A stretch of DNA of 64,000 nucleotides, taken from VAZQ01 sp963758945 (lineage in GTDB: Bacteria; Pseudomonadota; Alphaproteobacteria; Rhizobiales; Xanthobacteraceae). The stretch lies in NCBI GenBank assembly GCA_963758945.1, contig CAVWXY010000010.1, positions 124,001 through 188,000 on the forward strand, written 5' to 3'. Shown here one piece after another: positions 12,051 to 19,922 of the stretch (its first letter is position 1; each line of letters starts with the position of its first letter). Under the pieces are notes generated by a model. The model did no database searches. It was given only the letters and a program-made list of their open reading frames with translations, and was not told the origin of the DNA. Both the position numbers and the translations under genes were made by a program.

Positions 12051-13460
12051 ATGACCACCGCTAAAGACGTCATGAAAGTGATCAAGGACAATGACGTGAA
12101 ATACGCCGACTTCCGCTTCACCGACCCGCGAGGCAAGTGGCAACACGTCACTTTCGACATCAGCCTCATCGAGGAGGACACCTTCGCCGAAGGCCAGATG
12201 TTCGACGGCTCCTCGATCGCGGGCTGGAAGGCGATCCACGAGTCCGACATGTGCCTGATGCCTGATCCGGGCTCGGCCTGCATCGATCCGTTTTTCGCCG
12301 AAACCACGCTGTCGCTGGTCTGCGACGTGCTCGAGCCGACGACGGGCGAGCCCTACAACCGCGATCCGCGCGGCATCGCCAAGAAGGCCGAGGGCTATGC
12401 CAAGGCGTCGGGTGTGGGCGACACCATCTATTTCGGACCGGAAGCCGAATTCTTCATCTTCGATGACGTCAAGTATTCGGCGACGCCTTACAACACCGGC
12501 TTCAAGCTCGATTCCGTCGAGTTTCCGACCAACTCCGATACCGACTACGAAGGCGGCAATCTCGGCCACCATATCGGGTTCAAGAAGGGCTACTTCCCGG
12601 TCCCGCCGCAGGACACGGTGCAGGACATGCGCTCGGAAATGCTCGGCGCCATGGCGCGCATGGGCGTCAAGGTGGAGAAGCACCACCACGAGGTGGCATC
12701 CGCCCAGCACGAGCTCGGCATGAAGTTCTCGCCTATGGTGGTGATGGCCGACCAGCTGCAGATCTACAAGTACTGCATCACCCAGGTCGCGCAGATCTAC
12801 GGCAAGACCGCGACCTTCATGCCCAAGCCGATCTACGGCGACAACGGCTCCGGCATGCACTGCCATCAGTCGATCTGGAAAGACGGCAAGCCGGTATTCG
12901 CCGGCAACAAATATGCCGACCTGTCCGAGACCTGCCTCTCGTATATCGCCGGCATCATCAAGCACGCCAAGGCGATCAACGCCTTCACCAACCCGACTAC
13001 GAACTCGTACAAGCGGCTGGTTCCGGGCTTCGAGGCGCCGGTGTTGCTGGCCTATTCGGCCCGCAACCGGTCGGCCGCGTGCCGCATTCCCTACACCACC
13101 AATCCGAAGGCCAAGCGCGTCGAGGTGCGTTTCCCCGATCCGCTCGCCAATCCCTATCTCGGATTCGCCGCGATGCTCATGGCCGGCATGGACGGGGTCA
13201 AGAACAAGCTCGACCCCGGCCCGGCGATCGACAAGGACCTCTACGATCTGCCGCCCGCCGAACTCAAGCAAATCCCCACGGTCTGCGGCTCACTGCGCCA
13301 GGCGCTCGGAGAGGTCAGCAAGGACCGGGACTTCCTCAAAGCCGGCGGCGTGTTCGACGACGACTTCATCGACAGCTACATCGACCTTAAGATGACCGAG
13401 GTGATTCGGTTCGAGCACACGCCGCATCCGGTCGAATTCGAGATGTACTACTCGGCGTAG
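12051..13460 (+). CDS. glnA: Glutamine synthetase, type I
   Basis: 469 residues, full GSI length. Signatures seen are FDGSSIAGW near the N-terminus, the ATP-binding block KPIYGDNGSGMHCHQS, NPTTNSYKRLVPGFEAPV, and the adenylylation loop NLYDLPP-like KDLYDLPPAEL containing the regulatory tyrosine. It condenses glutamate and ammonia with ATP. The second gene after glnB, it ends at a strong terminator, so the pair forms one operon. Confidence 0.98.
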   Translation: MTTAKDVMKVIKDNDVKYADFRFTDPRGKWQHVTFDISLIEEDTFAEGQMFDGSSIAGWKAIHESDMCLMPDPGSACIDPFFAETTLSLVCDVLEPTTGEPYNRDPRGIAKKAEGYAKASGVGDTIYFGPEAEFFIFDDVKYSATPYNTGFKLDSVEFPTNSDTDYEGGNLGHHIGFKKGYFPVPPQDTVQDMRSEMLGAMARMGVKVEKHHHEVASAQHELGMKFSPMVVMADQLQIYKYCITQVAQIYGKTATFMPKPIYGDNGSGMHCHQSIWKDGKPVFAGNKYADLSETCLSYIAGIIKHAKAINAFTNPTTNSYKRLVPGFEAPVLLAYSARNRSAACRIPYTTNPKAKRVEVRFPDPLANPYLGFAAMLMAGMDGVKNKLDPGPAIDKDLYDLPPAELKQIPTVCGSLRQALGEVSKDRDFLKAGGVFDDDFIDSYIDLKMTEVIRFEHTPHPVEFEMYYSA

Positions 13461-13494
13461 CGTCCTCCCAGCATCGCAGTCGCGATGCACCTCA

Positions 13495-13525
13495 AGGGGC
13501 GCCTCTCCGGCGCCCCTCATTTATT
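13495..13525 (+). terminator. Rho-independent terminator after glnA
   Basis: AGGGGCGCC and GGCGCCCCT form a 9-bp stem with a 5-base loop, followed by CATTTATT. It lies 35 bases after the glnA stop. Confidence 0.85.
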
Positions 13526-13620
13526 CGGGGTGCAGCAAACAACAGAGGGACCCGCGGCGCTCCGCTACGGCGCCGCACGCAATGGCGCCGGGCAGCGGCA
13601 GCGCGACCGCCGCCCGCGCC

Positions 13621-14101
13621 TCAGCGCTTGGAGAACTGGAACGAGCGCCGGGCCTTGGCCCGCCCGTACTTCTTGCGCTCCACCACGCGCGGGTCGCGGG
13701 TGAGAAAGCCGGCACGTTTCAGCATGGGGCGCAGGTCGGGCTCGTAATGCATCAGCGCCTTGGACAGGCCGTGGCGCACGGCGCCGGCCTGGCCCGACAA
13801 GCCGCCGCCGGACACGGTGCAGACGACGTCGTACTGGCCGTCGCGATTGGTCGCCGCCAGCGGCTGCTGGATCAGCATGCGCAGCACCGGCCGCGCGAAA
13901 TAGATCTCGAACTCGCGGGTATTGACGACGATCTTGCCGGCGCCGGGCTTTACCCAGACCCGCGCCACCGCGTCCTTGCGCTTGCCGGTGGCATAGGCGC
14001 GGCCTTGCTTGTCGAGCTTCTGGACGTATTTCGGAGACTTCGGGCGCCGCCGCGGGCTTGAGCGCGGAAAGCTGATCGAGCGATTGCATGGTTTCGGCCA
14101 C
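13621..14101 (-). CDS. rpsI: 30S ribosomal protein S9, apparent frameshift
   Basis: The S9 core is complete in one frame (YATGKRKDAVARVW, VSGGGLSGQAGAVRHG, the ending RRSFQFSKR). Its usual N-terminal extension is in another frame: GTG at 14101 starts MAETMQSLDQLSALKPAAAP. The two join only if one base is removed near 14035-14045, where the sequence reads GAAGTCTCCG instead of an expected GAAGCTCCG. AAGGAG before the GTG and the overlap with the rplM end support this start. S9 is essential, so a sequencing or assembly error is the simplest explanation; a real frameshift is less likely. Confidence 0.85.
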
Positions 14102-14103
14102 GG

Positions 14104-14568
14104 TCACGCGCTCCTTGTGTTCTTGCGGTTCATGGCGGCGACGTCGAGCAGTTCGGGCTTCTGCGCCGCGTGCGGGTGGTCGGGACCGGCATAGACGCGC
14201 AGATTGCCGAGCTGCACGCGCGCGAGCGGGCCGCGCGGGAGCATGCGCTCGATCGCCTTCTCCACCACCCGCTGGGGAAACTTGCCCTCGAGGATCGAGC
14301 GCGCGGTGCGTTCCTTGATGCCGCCGATATAGCCGGTGTGGTGGCGGTAGACCTTGTCCTCGCGCTTGTTGCCGGTCAGCACGACCTTGTCCGCGTTGAC
14401 GATAATGACGTTGTCGCCGTCGTCGACGTGGGGGGTATAGGTCGGCTTGTGCTTGCCGCGCAGGCGCATCGCCACGATGCTGGCGAGCCGGCCGACGATG
14501 AGACCGGTGGCATCGATCATCACCCACTTCTTCTCGACATCGGCAGGCTTGGCCGAAAACGTTTTCAT
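14104..14568 (-). CDS. rplM: 50S ribosomal protein L13
   Basis: 154 residues. Typical L13 features: WVMIDATGLIVGRLAS, VNADKVVLTGNK, the YRHHTGYIGG loop and ERMLPRGPLAR. It binds 23S rRNA early in large-subunit assembly. It is the first gene of the rplM-rpsI operon, whose AAGGAG ribosome binding site for rpsI lies inside the last codons of rplM. The AT-rich stretch at 14640-14695 upstream probably holds the promoter, but no clear -35/-10 pair could be fixed. Confidence 0.98.
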   Translation of the reverse strand: MKTFSAKPADVEKKWVMIDATGLIVGRLASIVAMRLRGKHKPTYTPHVDDGDNVIIVNADKVVLTGNKREDKVYRHHTGYIGGIKERTARSILEGKFPQRVVEKAIERMLPRGPLARVQLGNLRVYAGPDHPHAAQKPELLDVAAMNRKNTRSA

Positions 14569-14691
14569 GAGACGGCTTCCCTGCGGGCGGTCCGGAAAGG
14601 CGCGCTCTTACACCCGCGGCGAGGGCCCGGTCAACGCCATTGCCGAAATAATATGCTCAGCAACTCAATAGCTTACAATAACGGTTCCATA

Positions 14692-15141
14692 TTACCTACG
14701 ACCGCGCCCTCCGCGATCCCCCGGCGGAATCGAATAGGTCGCGGTGACGTGGGCGACCGGATCGGCCGTGCCCTCCGAGCGAATGGCAACCTCCCCGGTC
14801 GCGAGCCGCTTGCCGAGCTTGAGGAGCCGCGCTTCGGCCGTGAGGTCGCCCCGCCCCGGCTTGCGCAGGAAATTGATGTTGAGATTGATGGTCACCGCCA
14901 GCGGCACCGGCCCGATCGCGGCGAGCACCGCGACATACATGGCGAAGTCCGCGAGCGCCATCATGGTGGGACCCGAAATGGTGCCACCCGGCCGCAGCGA
15001 AGCGGCGCGGAACGCCTGCCGGACCCGGCAGCCGCCGTCCCATACGGCCTCGATCGCAAGGCCGCTTTCGGCGTGAAAGACCTGCGGAAACTCGGCGGCA
15101 AGAAAGCGCTCGAGCTCGTCGATCGTCATCACCGCCGGCAT
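14692..15141 (-). CDS. PaaI-family hotdog-fold thioesterase
   Basis: 149 residues. The hotdog signature is the region GGTISGPTMMALADFAMYVAVLA, where the conserved GxxxGxxxxxxAD-like helix carries the catalytic acidic residue, followed by beta strands LAVTINLNINFLRKP and GEVAIRSEG. Such enzymes hydrolyse acyl- or aryl-CoA thioesters. The start at 15141 has GGAG 8 bases upstream; an earlier GTG (15171) is possible. It sits between rplM and the DUF3175 gene, all leftward. The substrate is unknown. Confidence 0.85.
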   Translation of the reverse strand: MPAVMTIDELERFLAAEFPQVFHAESGLAIEAVWDGGCRVRQAFRAASLRPGGTISGPTMMALADFAMYVAVLAAIGPVPLAVTINLNINFLRKPGRGDLTAEARLLKLGKRLATGEVAIRSEGTADPVAHVTATYSIPPGDRGGRGRR

Positions 15142-15187
15142 TCGCCGCACTCCATCCTGCGGCGACAGCACGAGTGCGACGGACTTG

Positions 15188-15229
15188 ACGTTCCTACCAG
15201 CATTGCCGCGAGTCCCTTCGTAGGAACGT
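15188..15229. repeat. 10-bp perfect inverted repeat
   Basis: ACGTTCCTAC (15188-15197) and GTAGGAACGT (15220-15229) are exact reverse complements with a 22-base spacer, between the thioesterase and DUF3175 genes. No T-run follows in either direction, so it is not a classic terminator. It could be an operator or an RNA hairpin. Confidence 0.6.
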
Positions 15230-15284
15230 TGCTAGACGATTGCGCGCGAGCAAAAAAGTCGGAGCGTCCCGCGCCGAGGGTCCC

Positions 15285-15662
15285 CTACTCCTTCCCGAAC
15301 TGTTTGCGCAGCTCGTCCTTCGCCTGCACCAGGGTCCGCTTGCGGGCTGCCGGCAGGTTCTTCCCCGCGCGATTGATGTAGAACGTGAGCATGGAGAGCG
15401 CGGAGCGGAACGGATCGGCTTTGCGCCGCCTGCTGCGCTCGGCCGACCGCTTCAGCGATGCCGCAATCCGCTTGGGATCGCTCCAGGTGAACACGCCCTC
15501 GTCGAGGGTGAGCGCATCGCTGTGTTCCGTCACCTCGCGAGACCACCGCCGTCCGCCGCCGCGGCTTGCCGCTCGTCCGGAGGGGCTTCGCTTACGGCTG
15601 CCCGCACTCGCCTTGCGCCCGCGGCTTTGTCGCCGCTTCGACGCCGTTGCATTCCTCGCCAT
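15285..15662 (-). CDS. DUF3175 family protein
   Basis: 125 residues. A basic, low-complexity N-terminus (about 35 residues rich in R, S, G) precedes the conserved block RRWSREVTEHSDALTLDEG, then KRIAASLKRSAE and SALSMLTFYINRAGKNL, which define DUF3175. These are small cytoplasmic proteins of unknown function common in Rhizobiales; the basic tail suggests nucleic acid contact, which is inference. It is transcribed leftward ahead of the thioesterase gene with a 143-base gap. Confidence 0.85.
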   Translation of the reverse strand: MARNATASKRRQSRGRKASAGSRKRSPSGRAASRGGGRRWSREVTEHSDALTLDEGVFTWSDPKRIAASLKRSAERSRRRKADPFRSALSMLTFYINRAGKNLPAARKRTLVQAKDELRKQFGKE

Positions 15663-15824
15663 GCGTCACCGCGAAGACCATCACCTCCCCTGCGCCGCCT
15701 CAACGCGCCGAAATATCGCCGGTTCCTCCGTGACCACGGCTTGCCACACCAGGGCCGGCCGAGGCTTGCACCGGCCACGCCGGGCGTTAAGTAGAAGGAG
15801 GACCAGGTTCCGAGGATCCGTGCA

Positions 15825-16655
15825 ATGAAGGCGCAGTCCTTCGCCCGTGCCGGCGCCGCCGCCGCCGAACCCGCTTTGTTGCGTGAGAATATCGGCGCGA
15901 TCGCCGTCCTCACCTTCAATCGTCCGAAGACGCGCAACACGCTGACCGAGGCGATGCTGGCCGCGCTCGGCCATGAGTTCCGCGCCATCGCCGAGGACCG
16001 CGCGGTGCGCGCGGTGGTGCTGACCGCCAAGGGACCGGCGTTCTCGGGCGGACACGACCTCAAGGAACTGACCGCCCGCCGCGCCGATCCGGACCGCGGC
16101 CGCGCCTATTTCCGCCACATCATGCTGACCTGCAGCGCCATGATGCAGCAGATCGTGCGGCTGCCTCAGCCGGTGATCGCGGCGGTGCAGGGCACGGCGA
16201 CTGCCGCCGGCTGCCAGCTGGTCGCGAGCTGCGACCTCGCGGTGGCGTCGGCGGAAGCTAAATTCGGCGTCTCGGGCATCAATGCCGGACTGTTCTGCTC
16301 GACGCCGATGGCGCCGCTTTCGCGCAACGTGGCGCGCAAGCACGCGATGGAAATGCTGCTCACCGGCGATCTGATCTCGGCGCAGGACGCGTTTCGCATC
16401 GGGCTCGTCAACCGGGTCGTCCCGGCCGGCAGCGAGCTCGACGCGGCGTTGGCGCTCGCGCGCAAGATCGCCGGGAAGTCGTCGCACGTGGTGAGGATCG
16501 GCAAGGAGGCCTTCTATCGCCAGCTCGAGATGGGGCTCGACCACGCTTACCGCTACACCGCCGAAGTCATGGTCGAGAACCTCATGGCGCGCGACGCCGA
16601 AGAGGGCATTTCGGCCTTCGTCGAAAAGCGCGCGCCCAAGTGGCGGGACGAGTGA
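15825..16655 (+). CDS. Enoyl-CoA hydratase/isomerase family protein (ECHDC3-like)
   Basis: 276 residues with the crotonase fold: oxyanion-hole segment GPAFSGGHDLKEL, then GTATAAGCQLVASCDLAVAS and KFGVSGINAGLFCSTP. The two catalytic glutamates of classical enoyl-CoA hydratase are replaced (Gln in GCQL and Asn in INAG), as in ECHDC3-type proteins. Hydratase activity is therefore doubtful and another acyl-CoA reaction is likely. GAGGA lies about 8 bases before the ATG. The gene is followed by a convergent LysR gene, with no operon partner. Confidence 0.9.
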   Translation: MKAQSFARAGAAAAEPALLRENIGAIAVLTFNRPKTRNTLTEAMLAALGHEFRAIAEDRAVRAVVLTAKGPAFSGGHDLKELTARRADPDRGRAYFRHIMLTCSAMMQQIVRLPQPVIAAVQGTATAAGCQLVASCDLAVASAEAKFGVSGINAGLFCSTPMAPLSRNVARKHAMEMLLTGDLISAQDAFRIGLVNRVVPAGSELDAALALARKIAGKSSHVVRIGKEAFYRQLEMGLDHAYRYTAEVMVENLMARDAEEGISAFVEKRAPKWRDE

Positions 16656-16677
16656 GCGCGCACGCGTCCCGGCCTTC

Positions 16678-17595
16678 TCAGGCGTCCGTGGTCCGTGCGA
16701 TGGCGACGCAGCGGCGGCGCAGGCGCGGGACCGTAAAATCGAGGAAGGCGCGCAGCTTGGGCGGCGGGTGGCGCCCACCCGGGTAAACGAGGTGGATCGG
16801 GATGTCGTCGCCCTCGCAGGCCGGCAGTAAGCGAAGCAGCGAGCCGCGGGCAATGTCGTCGGCGGCCTGGTAGCTGAGCACGCGGGTGATGCCGAAGCCC
16901 TCGCGTGCCGCGTCGAGCGCGGCCTCGGCGGTGCTCACGACGAGCCGCGGCTTGATGGCAACGCCCGCGTCGCGGTCTGCGCCGTGAAACACCCAGCGCT
17001 CGACGCCGGCGACGCCGGCGAACGCGACGATTGCCTGGGCGCCGAGATCGGCAGGTGTCCGCGGCGTGCCATGCCGCGCGAGATAGTCCGGGGAGGCGAC
17101 CACGATGCGGCGCACCGCCCCGACGCGGGTCGCGACAGCCGAGCTTTCCGCCAGCGCGCCGATGCGCACCGCGACGTCGAGCCCCTCCTCGACGAGGTCG
17201 ACGGACCGGTCGAGCAGGCTGAGCGCCACCGACACGTCCGCAAAGCGGCGCAGAAACGCGACGATGATCGGCAGGACGTGCAGGCGCCCGAACAGGATCG
17301 GCGCCGTGACGCGCAGTTCCCCGCGCGGCGCCGTCCCCTCGCCCGCCGCCGCCCGCTCGATTTCGTCGAGATCGGCGAGCACCCTTTTCGCCCCCGGCAG
17401 AAATCGCCGCCCGGCCTCGGTGAGCGCGACCGCGCGCGTGGTGCGCGTGAGCAGCCGCACCCCGAGCCGGGCCTCGAGCTCGGCCACGGCGCGGGTGACG
17501 GCGGCGGGCGACCGGCCGAGCCGCCGTGCCGCCTGCGCAAAGCTGCCGCGGTCGGCGACCTCCATGAACACAGCAATGTCCTCGGCGCGTGGCAT
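16678..17595 (-). CDS. LysR-family transcriptional regulator
   Basis: 305 residues: an N-terminal winged helix-turn-helix (FMEVADRGSFAQAARRLGRS then VTRAVAELEARLGVRLL) and a C-terminal periplasmic-binding-protein-like effector domain. It is divergent from the PPOX-type gene at 17688, the usual LysR-target arrangement. The start codon directly abuts a perfect 9-bp palindrome, so no ribosome binding site fits in front of it; a leaderless transcript or a downstream start is possible. Autorepression by binding the palindrome is likely but inferred. Confidence 0.92.
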   Translation of the reverse strand: MPRAEDIAVFMEVADRGSFAQAARRLGRSPAAVTRAVAELEARLGVRLLTRTTRAVALTEAGRRFLPGAKRVLADLDEIERAAAGEGTAPRGELRVTAPILFGRLHVLPIIVAFLRRFADVSVALSLLDRSVDLVEEGLDVAVRIGALAESSAVATRVGAVRRIVVASPDYLARHGTPRTPADLGAQAIVAFAGVAGVERWVFHGADRDAGVAIKPRLVVSTAEAALDAAREGFGITRVLSYQAADDIARGSLLRLLPACEGDDIPIHLVYPGGRHPPPKLRAFLDFTVPRLRRRCVAIARTTDA

Positions 17596-17665
17596 ATTAT
17601 TGCGTATGCCGCAATAATGAGTTTTACGGAAGGGGCATTATCTTCTTTTACGGAATGGCCATTAT
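17596..17665. promoter_or_regulatory. Operator region: palindrome plus two direct repeats
   Basis: ATTATTGCG-TATGC-CGCAATAAT (17596-17618) is a perfect 9-bp inverted repeat. It is followed by two 20-base direct repeats starting TTTTACGGAA at 17622 and 17646 (18 of 20 identical, 24-base period). All lie in the 92 bases between the divergent LysR and PPOX genes, as expected for a LysR binding region. Confidence 0.65.
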
Positions 17666-17687
17666 AGGCGCGCGGCACAGGTCGGCC

Positions 17688-18353
17688 ATGACGAACAACA
17701 CCATGACGAACAACAGCCACATCGTCTTCACTCCGGCGGCCCGCCTCACCCAGGCGCGGCGCGGCTCCTCGCGCGTCTACGAGAAACGCATCGCCGCGGG
17801 CTTTCCCGACCGCGTGACGGCAGAGCTCGCCGCCTTCATCGCCGAGCGCGACACCGCCTTCCTCGCGACCGTTTCCGCCTCCGGCGCGCCCTACATCCAG
17901 CACCGCGGCGGCCCCAGGGGCTTCATCAAGGTGCTCGACGACAAGACGCTCGGCTTCGCCGACTATGCGGGCAACCGGCAGTACATCACCATCAGCAACC
18001 TCGCCGGGAACGATCGCGCCTATCTGCTCCTGCTCGATTTCGCCCACCAGAAGCGGATCAAGCTGTGGGGACGGGCACGGGTGATCGAAGACGACCCGGC
18101 GCTGCTCGCCCGCCTCGCCGACCCCGGCTATCGCGCGCGGCCCGAGCGCGCGATCCTGTTCACGCTCGAGGCCTGGGACGTGAACTGCTCGCAGCACATC
18201 ACCGCGCGCTTCACCGAGGACGAGGTGGCGCAGGCCACCGCGCCGCTGCTCGCGCGGATCGCCGCGCTGGAAACGGAGAACGCGCGGCTCGCCGCCGTGG
18301 CGTTACCGACCAGCCCGCAGGACGCGGCGGGCGAGCCGCCCGCGCCGCGCTAG
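17688..18353 (+). CDS. Pyridoxamine 5'-phosphate oxidase (PPOX) family protein
   Basis: 221 residues. The flavin-binding split-barrel is recognisable: FIAERDTAFLATVSASGAPY, then QHRGGPRGFIKVLDD and LGFADYAGNRQYITISNLAGN. The C-terminal region QHITARFTEDEVAQ matches FMN-dependent flavoproteins of this family, which often reduce or oxidise small molecules. It is preceded by tandem ATGs (MTNNTMTNNS), either of which could start. A regulated target of the divergent LysR gene is the natural reading. The substrate is unknown. Confidence 0.88.
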   Translation: MTNNTMTNNSHIVFTPAARLTQARRGSSRVYEKRIAAGFPDRVTAELAAFIAERDTAFLATVSASGAPYIQHRGGPRGFIKVLDDKTLGFADYAGNRQYITISNLAGNDRAYLLLLDFAHQKRIKLWGRARVIEDDPALLARLADPGYRARPERAILFTLEAWDVNCSQHITARFTEDEVAQATAPLLARIAALETENARLAAVALPTSPQDAAGEPPAPR

Positions 18354-18473
18354 TAGTTTCGACGTTCTTACGAGCGCGTGCTGCGAAGGGATACGAACGT
18401 CGGAACCGGGACGCCAGCCGCCCTTCCGCGGCCGCGGGCGCACCCCTATCTTGCCGCTGAAGGCGGCGCGCGC

Positions 18474-19055
18474 ATGGATCACGACCACTACGACGACGGC
18501 TACATCCGCGGCATCCTCAACACGGTGAGGACGGTCGCCATGGTCGGCGTCTCGGCCAACACCAGCCGGCCGAGCTATTTCGCCTTCAAGTACCTGCTCG
18601 AGCGCGGCTACCGCATGATCCCGGTCAACCCCGCGCTCGCCGGGGCGGAGCTCCTCGGGCGCAAGGTCTATGGCAGGCTCGCCGACATCCCGGAGCCGGT
18701 CGACATGGTCGACATCTTCCGGGCATCGCGCCACGCGCTCGGGATCGTCGAGGAAGCGCTCGCGCTCACGCCGCGGCCGCGGGTGATCTGGATGCAACTC
18801 GGCGTCCGCAACAACGAGGCCGCCAGGCTCGCGGAATCGAACGGCCTCAAGGTGGTGATGAACCGCTGCCCGAAGATCGAATACGGCCGGCTCTCCTCGG
18901 AGATCGCGTGGATGGGTGTCAACACCCGCACGATCACGGCGAAGAAGGCGCAGCTCTCCGGCCGCGGCATCCAGCGCATGGCGCTCGACCGCGTCACGCT
19001 TGCCGGCGGCGCCACCAAAGCCGCCATGCACGCGCAACGGCCGGACGACGATTAG
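18474..19055 (+). CDS. CoA-binding domain protein (YccU-like)
   Basis: 193 residues. A Rossmann-type CoA-binding domain begins TVAMVGVSANTSRPSYFA and runs through VDMVDIFRASRHALGIVEEAL and VIWMQLGVRNNEAARLAE, the order seen in succinyl-CoA-synthetase-like CoA-binding proteins. It lacks the ligase and ATP-grasp parts, so it is a binding protein of unknown role. The ATG at 18474 follows GAAGG by about 10 bases. In related genomes this gene neighbours metY, as it does here (868 bases apart). Confidence 0.88.
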   Translation: MDHDHYDDGYIRGILNTVRTVAMVGVSANTSRPSYFAFKYLLERGYRMIPVNPALAGAELLGRKVYGRLADIPEPVDMVDIFRASRHALGIVEEALALTPRPRVIWMQLGVRNNEAARLAESNGLKVVMNRCPKIEYGRLSSEIAWMGVNTRTITAKKAQLSGRGIQRMALDRVTLAGGATKAAMHAQRPDDD

Positions 19056-19124
19056 AGCATCCGCACGCGCGCGGTCGAGCGGAGGCGCGCGCTCGGCAGG
19101 AAACCGAGTGCGTTGCCGTAGGTC

Positions 19125-19237
19125 GTAGCCCGCACGGAGCGCAGCCTCGTACGGGTTGCGTCCATCCGGATTTCGCAACGCAATCAAGCTTGCGCAGATT
19201 TGCGTAAACTTATCTGCGCTGCTCCATCCGGGCTACG
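19125..19237. repeat. Dispersed inverted-repeat element (copy 1)
   Basis: The element starts GTAGCCCGCACGGAGC and ends GCTCCATCCGGGCTAC, so its ends are inverted copies of each other. A second copy with the same ends lies at 21218-21337 on the other side of metY. This is the pattern of REP/BIME-type intergenic repeats. Confidence 0.65.
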
Positions 19238-19922
19238 CGATTTCCATCTTCACGATGTCAAACAACGTAGTTTCTTCGTTCCCGCGGCGCGTTGCTGCGT
19301 CGGGGTTTCCTTGCCTTCCTCTTCTCGGCTTCCGACCCCCAACCGAGGGGGCGGCGGAGCGCCGGGAGGCGGTATCCTCATTTCCGTCGCGCTCGTAAGG
19401 CGCGACACCACGTTTGCGAGACGCGGCCGCCCGGGGCAAACCGGAACGGGCCTCGCGGCGCTCCACCTGGCGGTTTTGGGCCCGCTCCGCGCTCGCCGGC
19501 TCCGCAGTTGCCTGCGGGTCGGTTGCACGGGCGACCTTCGCTGCCGGGTGTCGCGCCCGGTCGGCCGAAGGTCCCGAACCTCCCGGGCACGGTTTACGAG
19601 CCGCGGCCGGGACGCCACTCCCCGCTCCGCCTTCAGGATCGTCTCCGGACGACGCCCCTCGATGAGCGAGGATGAGGGCATCTAGCACGGACGCGATAGG
19701 TAGTCAATAGTGTAGTTGCTCCGTAGTCTCCGCCCGCGAATGGGCGTCGACCCGCGTTCGCCCCGAGCAACGGCCGTTTCAAGGACAACGGCCATGCCCC
19801 GCTCGCGTCCCCGCGGCCGCGCGAGCAATGCGGCGGCCGATAGCTTGACGCCGGGGGACGCTTCGATAAACCCACGGCAGCATCCGCGGACCGTCCGGTC
19901 CCGGCAAGGACGAGGACCGGCC
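19238..19922. other. GC-rich intergenic region before metY, no supported gene
   Basis: This 685-base stretch has long open frames on both strands but none with a recognisable protein or ribosome binding site; they look like GC-rich noise or a decayed dispersed sequence. I looked for an SAM-II type riboswitch before metY and saw none of its conserved segments. The metY promoter should lie in its last 200 bases. Confidence 0.5.

Noticed and set aside
19233..19688. A 151-codon frame in the region before metY
   Set aside because: Low complexity, no start signal, overlapping frames on both strands; looks like non-coding GC-rich DNA.
19700..19922. Possible SAM-type riboswitch before metY
   Set aside because: None of the conserved segments of SAM-II or other SAM riboswitches could be read here.
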